A program made the position numbers and the translations under genes. 64,000 nucleotides of DNA, taken from NCBI GenBank assembly GCA_963580455.1, contig OY756965.1:21054902-21118901 (forward strand). Direction: 5' to 3'. Under the pieces are notes generated by a model that saw nothing but the letters and a program-made list of their open reading frames with translations, made no database searches and was not told the DNA's origin. This DNA is from Euonymus europaeus (taxonomy: Eukaryota; Streptophyta; Magnoliopsida; Celastrales; Celastraceae). Of the stretch, positions 49,017-59,358 are shown piece after piece (position 1 is the stretch's first letter; the number at the start of each line of letters is the position of its first letter).

Positions 49017-52000
49017 ATGGGTTTGTGGGATTCCCTCCTTATCTGGCTCCGGAGGTAACTTTTTTTTCTTTCTGTTTGTTTGTTTGTTTTCGGTTCTGAT
49101 TTCTGGGTTCGATTGTGCTTCGTTTGAATGTTTTTAATGGGTATTTGGCGAAGCGAGTTGTACAATTGTAAAATTGAACTCTCACATATTGTTCTGCTTG
49201 TTTCCGGATGAAAATTTTATTAAGTTAGACGGGTACTTCTACGATTGCTTCTCCAGTTTGTGTTTCTATGTTTCCTTGATTTGTATTCTTGATTTGTATT
49301 CTCTTAGTTTATGTCTTTTGATGATTCAAATTTCTTTAGGTTGTACAGAATCCAATGCATCCGAAAGTACAATTGTGGATAATCCACGGAAGATAATACT
49401 GTTGGTTGAGAATTAACCAAAACAAAAGTTTGAAATTTTTTAGTTTTTGCTTTTTGATTGACTATTCTTTTGTGCAACAGAGTCTGAACCCTGGCCTACT
49501 CAGTTGAAGTTATTCAAATAAATCAGTATGTTTTTTTTTATGGCCAGCCGTAACTCTTGAAATGGCCCAATGATAGAGGGGCGCAACTTATAGGTCACAT
49601 GTTCAATTATTTGAAAGTGTGAATAATCTCTAATATATGGAGATAAGGTTGTCTCTCCCCAACCCCATCCACTCTGGGAGTCTTGTGTGTGAAAATTGTT
49701 TATTTTTTACCATAACTCTTGAACAAGCTCTTAGGGTAGGAAAGTTTAATAAAGGTTCATAGCAACATGATGGGAAAAGGAATAGTAAAATTAATATATT
49801 GATTTGATTACCATTGGGTAAGCATTATTCTAACTTATTCCTGGGTTGTAACAAGCCCAGTGTGTGTTTTGATCCCACTTTGCTAAGAAAAAAGAGAGAG
49901 ATGGGGCATGGGTGTATGGCACTGAAAGAAAGAAAAGGAAAATTCAAAAAAAAATTGAACTCATATTGTATGTTGTTTACATTTTATGAGCTGGAAAAAG
50001 ATGCAATTTTATATGATCTTATCTTATGATATTAGTTATTCGACCTATTATTGTTCTTTGCTTCGTAAACAAATCTCTTTTATTTTATCATTGAAGCAAA
50101 AAAAATAAAAATAATTAAGTTCATGTCAAAGTAACACAGACTTTTTTTCTCTGTAATTGCTGTGCTCATTGGAAAATGATGTTTAACTTCTGTTCCTTAA
50201 CACCTGACTTTTAACTTTTCTCTGCATGTAGTTTATTTTTCAAACAGGAAATGGAGCTATCTCTTGTAGGCCTTCAGAATGCAGGAAAGACGTCTCTCGT
50301 AAATGTCATTGCTGTAAGTTAGCACACACTCAGGAATTCCATTTATTTATACTTGAACGGGATCTCTTAACGTTATCCCTTTTATGTTTACCAGACAGGA
50401 GGCTACAGTGAGGACATGATTCCAACTGTATGTATCTTTTCCTTGAATAAATTGTGCTCATCTTAATGTGAGAGTATAGTAGTATACAATTCCGGGCTTC
50501 TGATATTATTAAAACCAGGTTGGGTTCAATATGCGAAAAGTTACAAAGGGAAACGTAACAATAAAGCTTTGGGACCTTGGTGGGCAACGGCGTTTTCGTA
50601 CCATGTGGGAACGTTATTGTCGTGGTGTTTCTGCGATTGTGTAAGTCCTCAATATCTTTTCTCGTTGACTATATTTTTCTTCAGTCTATGATTGCTGAAC
50701 TTGTTCTGGACTTAAGGAGATATTTATTAGTGAGCAAAAGAGTCTCACAAAATGTAGGATCTTAAAGTAGACTCAAGAAATCATTGCATGGTCTGCATTA
50801 CTACTTTTTCTGCAATTGTGCAAGTCAGTATCTTTTCTAGTTTACTATATCTTTCTATAATCTATGTTTGCTAATGAACTTGTTATGGACTTAAGGAGAT
50901 ATTCATTAGTGAGCAAAACAGTCTCCCAAATGTAGGATCTTAAAGCAGACTTAAGAAATCATTGCATGATCTGCATTACATACTCTGAAAATGAACTCGT
51001 ATTTGACTCCCGCTCACCCGTTTAGTCGGTGCTTGATCTCTTATTATTGTTTATTTAGTGAAGGGTCATAGTCTTTATCCCATGGTAACTGGTTTGAAAG
51101 AAAGACCATCTGACTGAAATCAGTTTAAGCTGTCTATTACTATTCAAAAGTGTCATATTGAGAGCAGAAGTGCCACGACTACTATTTTTGAAAGAGAAAT
51201 AAAATTTTATGTAGAGACTCACACATACACATAAACACTGCACATGATTATAATATACGTAGTTGACTTTTTGGAGGCCATTCTAATTTTTGGATTTTCA
51301 CCTTCCTAAATGTTACATACTTACATTGCTTTATTTGCATGGCATCAAACACCAGTCTAACTAAGAAGTACAGTCATTGTAACATCTTCTGATTATCTTG
51401 TTTCATTCTGTGCCCTTGCTGGATGAAATGGTAATCTGAAAATTTAATGTTATTTGATGACTGAGAATAATGAGGAATAACATTAGCTTGAACTCTGGCC
51501 AAAAGTATTCCTAATTCCCGTGGGTCCATAACTTTATGGACATCTACTCGCAGAAGTACTTTCGTGCGAGCATTAATGAAACGCGTTTCTATTTTGTTCA
51601 CATTGATATCTGTACAATAGATTCACTCGTTTGTCTCCTTTGGTTATTTGTTGAAAACAGGTACGTGGTTGATGCTGCTGATAGAGACAGTGTTCCCATA
51701 TCCAGAAGTGAATTACACGAACTCCTGACAAAACCTTCGTTAAGTGGAATTCCTTTGCTTGTTCTAGGCAACAAGATCGACAAGTCGGAAGCACTTTCAG
51801 AGCAAGCTTTGGTGGATCAATTGTAAGTTTGGAAATCTTAAGTTGTTCAATCATTTTGCATTATTGATTTATTTGGGAAATGTGTCGTGTTACATACTTT
51901 TTTTTATCCAAGGATGTTGATTCCAATTCATTTGTCAATTTCAGGGGCCTTGCCTCGATGACGGATAGAGAGGTTTGCTGCTACATGATCTCGTGCAAGG

Positions 52001-52062
52001 ATTCCGTAAATATCGACGTTGTCATTGACTGGCTTATCAAGCACTCAAAAACTGCCAAGTGA
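49017..52062 (+). CDS. ARL8-type ADP-ribosylation factor-like small GTPase
   Basis: Six exons: 49017-49054, 50232-50313, 50395-50427, 50519-50640, 51661-51822, 51945-52062; 184 aa, the exact family length. ARL8 proteins are membrane-associated GTPases of late endosome/vacuole traffic, also known in plants as host factors for tobamovirus replication. The protein starts [20 protein letters not shown], an amphipathic helix. G1 is GLQNAGKT (residues 26-33), switch I Thr lies in DMIPTVGFN, G3 is WDLGGQ, G4 is NKID, and G5 is the SCK in MISCKDS. Phases close throughout. Family members usually read [20 protein letters not shown]; here Thr and Gly replace Ser and Ala. Intron 4 carries a tandem duplication of the exon 4 end (50628-50986). 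Intron 1 holds a SINE. Confidence 0.96.
49561..49700 (+). mobile_element. tRNA-derived SINE in ARL8 intron 1
   Basis: TGGCCCAATGATAGAGGGGC supplies an A-box-like element, and AGGTCACATGTTCAATTA a B-box-like one about 30 bp later. The body ends CACTCTGGGAGTCTTGTGTG. This matches the layout of plant tRNA-derived SINEs; the B box is decayed. Confidence 0.7.
50628..50986 (+). repeat. 179-bp tandem duplication spanning an exon end and its donor
   Basis: The segment from TTTCTGCGATTGT (last bases of exon 4) with GTAAGTC to CATGGTCTGCATTAC (about 50803) is repeated from TTTCTGCAATTGT (about 50807) with GCAAGTC to CATGATCTGCATTAC (about 50983). Copies share AAGGAGATATTTATTAGTGA-type blocks with scattered substitutions. 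Confidence 0.9.
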
Positions 52063-52600
52063 TTCGTATGTTGATTGATTGTTTCAATCAAGAACAACTA
52101 GTTAAGGTCTTTGCCTGGAAGCAGAGTCTGGGAGGAAATTCGTTTGTTTACTACCTTTTGATTTTAGTTGAGCTGCAAGTAAATGTTCTGTATCGAAATG
52201 TCTGTAAAATTGAGTCGAGCTTTTCATGATTTTATTTTTTCATCTTTTTATGCATTAATTATTATTATTTTTAAGTTGATGAGCCTCATTGGTTTGATTT
52301 TTTTTTATAATCTGTGTAATATACTTTGTGTTATGTGATTGTTTTCACATATTATCAAAACTGACCTTTCCAGGATGTCTTCCACAGGTTTTGGTCAATC
52401 TTTGTTCAGCCAAAATCGTTCTCCGCAAAATAGGGCAGTGTCTTCATTTAATATGCAGTTTTTGCTGTATTATTTAAATTATAGCAGTGTAGTGTGTTTA
52501 CGATATATATATATATATACAGTTATGCTCTCATGCGGTCTCTTTTTACGGATTGATTTTACGGACTTAAGTGAAAACCGTACAATCGATCGGATGGTAC
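52063..52600 (+). other. ARL8 3' UTR and spacer
   Basis: AT-rich 3' region; T-rich with ATTATTATTATT near 52256. Contains a (AT)n run at about 52505-52520. No gene. Confidence 0.4.
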
Positions 52601-53190
52601 CCAACTCTCCCCTAGCCTCGAGAGTCTCGCCTTGCCCTCTCTCTCTCTTGTTCATAGGACTTGCCTTGCCCTCTTTCTCTTGCTGGAATCAAGTCTACTA
52701 AAATAAAGCTTACTCTTTTCGATTTTGGTATCAAGATCGATTGGGCTTGCTCTGCTCTCAGCTCAAGGCAAGTGATTGGGGAATACATAATAGAAGGTTC
52801 ATCCATGCTTTTAACAATCTCTACTGTTACTGGTTAGACCAACTTTCTGGCTGATTTCATTCCTTTCCGCTTCCTCCATTCTGTGTCTCCAATCGGCCAT
52901 AGAGAACTTAGATGATTCATCCTAGCTTAATAAGGCTTTCGCCTTTCCCTCGTCCATGGGGCTAGCCTCTTATCTGCTTTCATAGGCTATCGATCATTCA
53001 CCTCTATTTCACTCCTTTCCTCTGCCGACTATCTATTTGTGGAAAGTTCTCTTGTGGGTCGACATTCCAGGTCTGCGGAGGTGGGTTCAGGTATGCGGAG
53101 GTCGCGTATGGGCAAAGATGTTGTCTGGGTCGCAATATCTGGAGTCGCAAGAGAGTGGCGCAAGGCAAGAGTGAAGAAGACGGACTCAAA
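52600..53190. other. GC-richer block, possibly organelle-derived (NUMT)
   Basis: Base composition rises abruptly and the style (TTGCCCTCTCTCTCTCTTG, CCATGGGGCTAGCCTC, TCATAGGCTATCGATCATTC) resembles plant mitochondrial intergenic DNA. No mitochondrial gene is recognisable, so the assignment is tentative. Confidence 0.25.
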
Positions 53191-53301
53191 AAACGAGAAT
53201 AGTTATGGTTCGTGAGATGTATCGGACGGACAGGAATGAAGTCCGTATTTTGGGTCCGCTTTTTGAGTCCGTCTGGGAGAATTCTCGTATATATATATAT
53301 A

Positions 53302-53332
<31 letters not shown>

Positions 53333-53345
53333 TTGGTCAGGGTGA
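53176..53345. repeat. Small inverted repeat with AT and GA microsatellites
   Basis: AGACGGACTCAAAAAACGAG near 53178 is inverted as GCTTTTTGAGTCCGTCTGGG near 53260, followed by (AT)n at about 53288-53304 and (GA)n at 53305-53332. Probably a small fold-back element. Confidence 0.6.
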
Positions 53346-53599
53346 CATAGAGATTTGATTACCAGAGGGTCATTACATGATTTGCAAAACATGCTTGCCA
53401 CCAAATAACCTATATGTTATTATTACTAAATATTGTTAGAAAAGATCAGTTACTATATGATTGCTGCATATGCTAAGTGTTTATTTAAGTTCAATGAACC
53501 CCACACATTGAATTGATTCATAGTATTCTCAGGTTCAATTAGTCATTTACAAATTCAAACAAAATTGCTTGTCAATCTCTAAAGCAATTCAATTGGCAA

Positions 53600-54590
53600 T
53601 TTTTTTCATTGATTTCACCATATAGTGAATTATGTTGCTGCATGGGTAGGAAACCAAGTTTGTAACCAGTTTTATGTCCGAAATCTAGGTGTAAACACAA
53701 ATTTTATCCGATTTAGTTATGCGGATGCTAACCCCGATTTGATTATTGTCCGATTTAATTATGCGAATTTAAATCAATCTGAGTATGGTCAATTAAGTAC
53801 GTCCGAAAATTCAAATCATAAATATGTTATATTACCCGACTCGTATTACTTGAACCTGCGACCTGACTTTTGGATTTGCTTTGCTGTCTCTTTCATTGAT
53901 ATTTTTCTACAGGATCTATCGCTTGAATTCTTTGCAAGTTGTCTCATCAATAAGAGTCGCAACTCATTTAACACACATTGTTTATAAAGTTAATCGCGTT
54001 AACTCTGTGTACATTTGTCTGATTTGATTATATTGAAATATGTATTTTTGTGTAATAGAAATGCGATCCAATTGAGAGAATGAATGCTTGTATTGTTGCA
54101 TTTGACCTAATGTTCCCAAGTTTAAAATGAACTTTCAAACGACATTGGATTTATTCTTCATAATCGGAATCTAAAAAAATAAAGCAGTCTAGGTAATTAA
54201 AAAAGCTAAAGCCATACAAATCAGGTTCTTGGAAACTCAAAAATGATATATATCAAAGCTAGAAATGCATCAAAGTAAAGCAAAAGAGTGGGAACAAAAA
54301 AGAATTATATTGACACTTACTCAAACAGGAAAAAGAAAATTCAAATATCGAAAGTTGATACCCTCCCCCATGATAATACAACACAAAAAGCTCAAATTAC
54401 AAAAAAGGAAAACTGATACTGTGGAACATTAACAAGAAAAAGAAAAAGAAGAGTTGCAAATCAATACAGAAAGAATGGAAGATAACAACAGGTTCTCAAG
54501 AATATGAACCCAAGAATGAACAAACAATCGAGACTCCAATTAATTAAGCAATAATCGTAAAGGCTGTGCAGTAATTATATCAATTTTCGG
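53600..54590. other. Spacer with degenerate repeat
   Basis: 53640-53860 is related to the 870-1240 repeat. The remainder is AT-rich and includes the 3' UTR of the receptor kinase on the minus strand. No gene found. Confidence 0.45.
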
Positions 54591-54597
54591 TCCTTTA

Positions 54598-56764
54598 CTA
54601 AGGTGGGTGTGCACCTGAGTCGGACGAGTGACCATCATTGGCTACAATTTGCTCTTCCTGTGAGTTCCTGTGGCAAAGATCCTCAATTCGGCCTCTCACC
54701 ACTGTCATCGAAGGGCGGTTATCAGGGTATTGAGCAGTACAATCAATTGCAAGTTGTAGAAGTTCAACCATGGCCTCTTCAACATTCTGGTACCTGAGGA
54801 GTTCGAGATCAAACACCTCGGAACTCCACTCGTCTTTGACCACAGACTGGACCCATCTCGGGAGGTCGACTCCCTCCTCGTTCAACAGTGCATGCGTAGG
54901 AGCCTTTCCAGTTAGCAATTCCAATAAAAATATGCCAAAACTGTAGACATCTGCCTTCTGGGGAATTTTACGAGAGTCAGTCACTTCCGGGGCACGGTAA
55001 CCATCAATACGGTTAGGGGTGGAGGCAGGGCTAGCAAGGTGTGCGAGGCCGAAGTCAGACACGCGGGCTTCAAAGGATTTAGTGAGGAGGATATTTGAAG
55101 ACTTGATGTTACCATGGGAGTTTGAAGGGCCGTGTGAGTGAATATATTCAATGCCCTTGGCAACTCCAAGAGCAATACCGGACCTGGCCTCCCAGTTCAA
55201 CGGAGTCCTTCCAGCACCTCTGTTTCCTGTAGTGAAGAGACATGACCGATAATTTTCCAATGTTATTATCTCCAAAATCATGTGGTTTAAATATGTCGGA
55301 CATTTCAGATAAAGGCATCCATTAGCATAAGAATCGCCTTGAACAAAATTCAACATTTTGCTTCACAATGCAACTGTCGTTGAACAAGCTAGCTTAAAAA
55401 CTCCATTACAGCAAAAAACTCCAATGGTTTTCAGTGGCTATTTATGAATCCAAAAGAACACAACGAAAAAGTTACGCAATCAAAAAATGAAGACAGAGCA
55501 AGAAATGCTCACCATGTAGAAGTGCAGATAAGCTTCCCATAGCCATGAAGTCATAAACAATAAGCTTTTCGTCCCGGCTGTAATAATAAGCCCTCAGCGG
55601 AACCAAATTCTCATGATCCATTTTCCCAGCAGCCTCGATCTTCTCCCTATATTCCTTCTCCGACACCGTCACATCCTTCAACCTCTTCACTGCCACAACG
55701 ATTCCCATCTCTAGTGTGGCCTTATAAGTAGTCCCGAAAGTCCCCTTCCCTAAAACCTCCGCGGAAGCTCTCAACAAGTCCTCCAAGTCATACACCCTCG
55801 GCGTGTTCCCAAAAAACACCAAACTCTTAGCATCTGCTGTCACAGCACCAGTAAGCCCTCTACTCACATTCACATTACTACTCTCAGTTACATCCTTCTC
55901 GCGTTGCATATCGATCTCATTCTGCTTTCCGGGCTGAACATCATTAATAGACCTCGATTTGTCACTTCTCTTTCTTCGACACAAGAATATCAATATCATT
56001 AGAATTAACAAAAACCCAATCACCGATCCGATCGCAATCCCTGCAATTGCTCCACCAGACAATTTGTTTCCCTTCTCATCAGTTCCATTGCAGGAAACCA
56101 GAGGCTTTCCACAAAGGGAATTCCCAACAAATGCCGTATTCGGAAGGCTCGACAAACTATTGGGGATCGACCCAGTTAAATTGTTGAACGAAACATTAAA
56201 TTGTTCAAGTTTCACATTCAAATCCGGGATCGACCCGGTTAAGTGATTCTCCTCCAGATACAGAGTAGCCAACCTGGTCAAATTGTTAAAGCTCGGCGAG
56301 ATCACGCCGGAGAAGTTGTTCTTGGCCAAATTGAGGCGAACAAGGTTTTGCATAGAGAACAGAAAATCAGGAATCTCACCTGAAAAGAGGTTCCCTTGCA
56401 AGTAGAGGTTCCTAAGAGAAGCAAGTAGAGCTATGTCTGAAGGAATTGAACCCGTGAGAGCGTTGAAGCGGAGAGAGAGAGTGTGGAGCTGCGTGAGGTT
56501 GCCAATTGCAATGGGAAGTTGACCGGAGAGACCCATTCCGGGTAACCTCAGCTCGACGACTCGGTCCTGTTGGCAGTTGACACCAGGCCATCTGCAGGGG
56601 CTGTCGGATATGTTCCAGAGGAGTGAACGGCCGCCGACGGATTGGCGGATAGCAAGCAGAGCAGCCCTGTCTGAGGCTAGATCTGATTCCACTGTCGACA
56701 GAGAATTAAGACTACAAAATGAGACGAATACAATGAACAGAAGAATTGGTGGTTTTGGTTTCAT
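54598..56764 (-). CDS. LRR receptor-like kinase (LRR III/RLK1-like, cf. Arabidopsis LRR1)
   Basis: Two exons, 56764-55513 and 55226-54598, give 626 aa. This is a plasma-membrane receptor-like kinase of LRR subfamily III. The start is the Met beginning MKPKPPILLFIVFVSFCSL because it opens a signal peptide; an in-frame ATG 28 codons upstream would bury it. An N-terminal cap (CRWPGVNC) is followed by five or six LRRs (about residues 70-215), a Cys pair (NSLCGKPLVSC), a membrane helix (AIGSVIGFLLILMILIFLCR, about 240-262) and the kinase (about 333-605). Visible kinase motifs are GKGTFGTTYKA, VAVKRLK and SDFGLAHL. The catalytic-loop HRD-x-K-x2-N reads HGNIKSSNIL, lacking the Asp, so it is an atypical, probably weak or inactive kinase, usual for this subfamily. 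The single intron falls after SALLH as in relatives. The position near MYB43-like and TIC40 supports orthology to At5g16590. Confidence 0.95.
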
Positions 56765-57575
56765 TTTGTGTTTTTTTGGAGCCAGAAAGACCCGACAAAA
56801 TCTGCTTCTGCGGAGGTATTGAAATTGCGATGAGTCTGACGATGACAAAAATGTGTGGGAGATTGAAAGAATGAGAGGGAAACCAGAAACCAGAAACTGA
56901 GATAGATTATTTAGAGAGACCAGGACGCAGGACTGGATTTTGGTCAGAAAGACATCAGTTTGTCTTCTCCAATCCAGCAGGCTTCAGAGGGTAGAAGCAA
57001 GTGCAATAGCGTGTAGATTAATAGTGTACTCTCGCCGTTAATTAATTTCCCAAAGATGTTTTTTACTTTTTTTTTTCTTCTTCCGAAGGTTCTTAAATTG
57101 GCCAGCCACACCCCATTGGACGGGTATTACAAGTTTCATATTATTAATTTTTAATGTTATTTCGAGTATTAAAAATATAGTTTCATTTATTCTTATGTGT
57201 ACTTTTCTTCTTCTTCTTCTTCGAATATCCGTCACCAAAGACTTATAGACAGCTAGACAAGATGTTGTGTATATCATCATCCAAGTGTGGATCTTTTCAA
57301 TACTTTTCATTGAAAACTTCCTAACAGATAATCTGAGTTGTTAAATATACTCAAAAGCTGCTGCACAAACACCAAATGCTTTGTTTTTTAAAAAATATTT
57401 GTGTATTAATTGATTATACAAATCCAATCATATATATTTTGTACGAAATAAAAATCAATGACAATTCTAATCGTTAGAATATAAATTTGAAACATTTGGC
57501 CTCTTGAGCAATAAATTAACTTTTATTTAAGGAAAAAAACATAATTAACGGGGAAGAGAAAGTTCATGATCTCTT
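56765..57575. other. Receptor kinase promoter region
   Basis: GA/CT-rich sequence next to the start codon, then AT-rich spacer with a (TTC)n run at about 57208-57223. 57395-57510 carries ACAAATCCAATCATATATAT, similar to the fold-back elements at 39.6 and 42.2 kb. Confidence 0.4.
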
Positions 57576-57582
57576 TATAATA

Positions 57583-57820
57583 CTCCCTCCATTTCTAAAA
57601 AAACAGTCGTTTTAGAAACTTTTTTTGTTTCAAAATATTATCAAAGTATAATTAATATTTTTTCCCTTAATTTTACCTTTACTCTCATTTTTTCAACATG
57701 AGCTTAATAACAGCACATATTAAATAATTTTTCATCTTTTTAAAATAAAATATGCACCATACTAAGTGGTCAATTAATTCTTTTCATATTCTTTTCCACA
57801 AGAATATGAGAAATGGAGTA
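57583..57820. mobile_element. Stowaway-like MITE
   Basis: Begins CTCCCTCCATTTCTAAAAAA after a TA and ends GAGAAATGGAGTAAATA, the inverted form with a small deletion. CTCCCTCC termini and TA flanks are characteristic of Stowaway (Tc1/mariner) MITEs. Confidence 0.7.
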
Positions 57821-57892
57821 AATAATATTGATTAATAAGAATATTTCAATTTAGTGCATTTATATTTTTATAAATATTAGAGTTATTTAATG

Positions 57893-58176
57893 CTATCTCC
57901 GTCCCTGTTTGATAGGCTCAATTATTTTTCATATAGATTAATAAAACACGACTAATATCATTGAAACTATAAATTTAATTGATTTTCTTTCTAATATACC
58001 ATTCAACTACTCCACTCACACTTTATTATTACTAGATGTTAATGTCATCTGTTAATAAACGAGGGTATATTAGTAAACTAGAGACTTTTTGCTTGTTCTC
58101 AGTAAAGAAGTGAGCTATTATTTGTAACAAACAAAAATAGAAAGTGATCCTATCAAATAGGGACGGGTGTAGTAAC
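57893..58176. mobile_element. Second MITE with CTCCGTCCCTGTTTGATAGG ends
   Basis: Left end CTATCTCCGTCCCTGTTTGA with TAGG, right end CCTATCAAATAGGGACGGGT with GTAGTAAC, imperfect inverted repeats of about 25 bp. Interior AT-rich, no ORF. Stowaway-like. Confidence 0.7.
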
Positions 58177-59358
58177 TTTTTTAATTCTTGTGCATAAGTC
58201 TTAAATGATTGTTAGGGCGTTAGGGCAACCAAAATGGTAATTCTCTAGACAATAAATATTATTGAGAGATATGTTTTTATTGATGTGTTTGTATTTAGAG
58301 ATATATTTAGTTGACTGATTGAGTATGTAACTTTATTTTTTGGTAATAAAAACAGGACTCAATATTAATTTTAGTGGAAAAGTGATTGATGAATAAAATG
58401 TTAATGACTTGACTTTTATAAAATGAACAAATTATACTGAGAGGTGTGTTTTATTGATATGATTGTATCGTAAGACGTTTTATATTAATATAAATAAATA
58501 TATAAAATCATAAGAATATGATCAATTAAAAAGTTAACTGCGACATATAGATGCCCTAATTTAAGAATGGAGGGAGCTCATTAATACGTCAAATTCGTCG
58601 GACAGAAATGGGTGAGGTGACGTGTCATCTTTCACATCTTGAATTTCAACGCCTTTATACATGCAGGGTTCCACAGTCATGTAATAATAAATAAGAATAA
58701 TTGAAAGCAAAAAAGCAACATACCATGCACCCTGCCTGCCCTCTTTTGGACGAAAGAAGCTGATGTTGATAAATGATAACAATAGCTTTGGCCTTTATGT
58801 GGAAATTTTTGTCCACCAATTTATTGAAATAACATTTCATTTCATATGTTTGATTTTATATCTTTGATCTTCGTAGCATTTATAAGTTTTTTTTTTTGAA
58901 AATGTCATAACACTGCATCAGAAATTCACGACTCACGAATGAGTAAATGAAGTGGAGGCTTGGAAAATAGAACATTCGTGCCACCAAACTTGCTTATCCT
59001 TATCCACGATGGATTGAATATAGGGCTGGACCTAAATAAATTGCAATGCGGACTTTTTAAATTGAGTAAAATGATGCATGCCGAATTGCCAATAAACAAC
59101 TAAAATGATGAAGGAATAACAGAGCAAAAATTGTAGGGACCAAGTCATAGCCTGGTTGGTTAGTCTCCTAACCATGAGGACCTAATGACCCCGAGATCAT
59201 TGATAAAAATGATATGCAGTTCTTACCACAAACGCTATGGTCGTTCACCATGACATTTTCATTGTTAAGAGCGGTTTGTCTGCGATAGTGCTCTTTTTGG
59301 TCCTTCCAGTCCTCTTATTTAACCTAGCAAATTCTTTTTTCATGTATTTATATATGCT
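58177..59358. other. Spacer with possible SINE
   Basis: 58215-58565 starts with TTAGGGCGTTAGGGCAACC and ends with GATGCCCTAATTTAAG, suggestive of another MITE. 59140-59330 (TCATAGCCTGGTTGGTTAGT, then CCCCGAGATCATTGA) could be a SINE with weak A and B boxes. No gene. Confidence 0.35.

Noticed and set aside
56765..56848. Upstream in-frame ATG of the receptor kinase
   Set aside because: Would place 28 polar residues before the signal peptide; start at 56764 fits the family.
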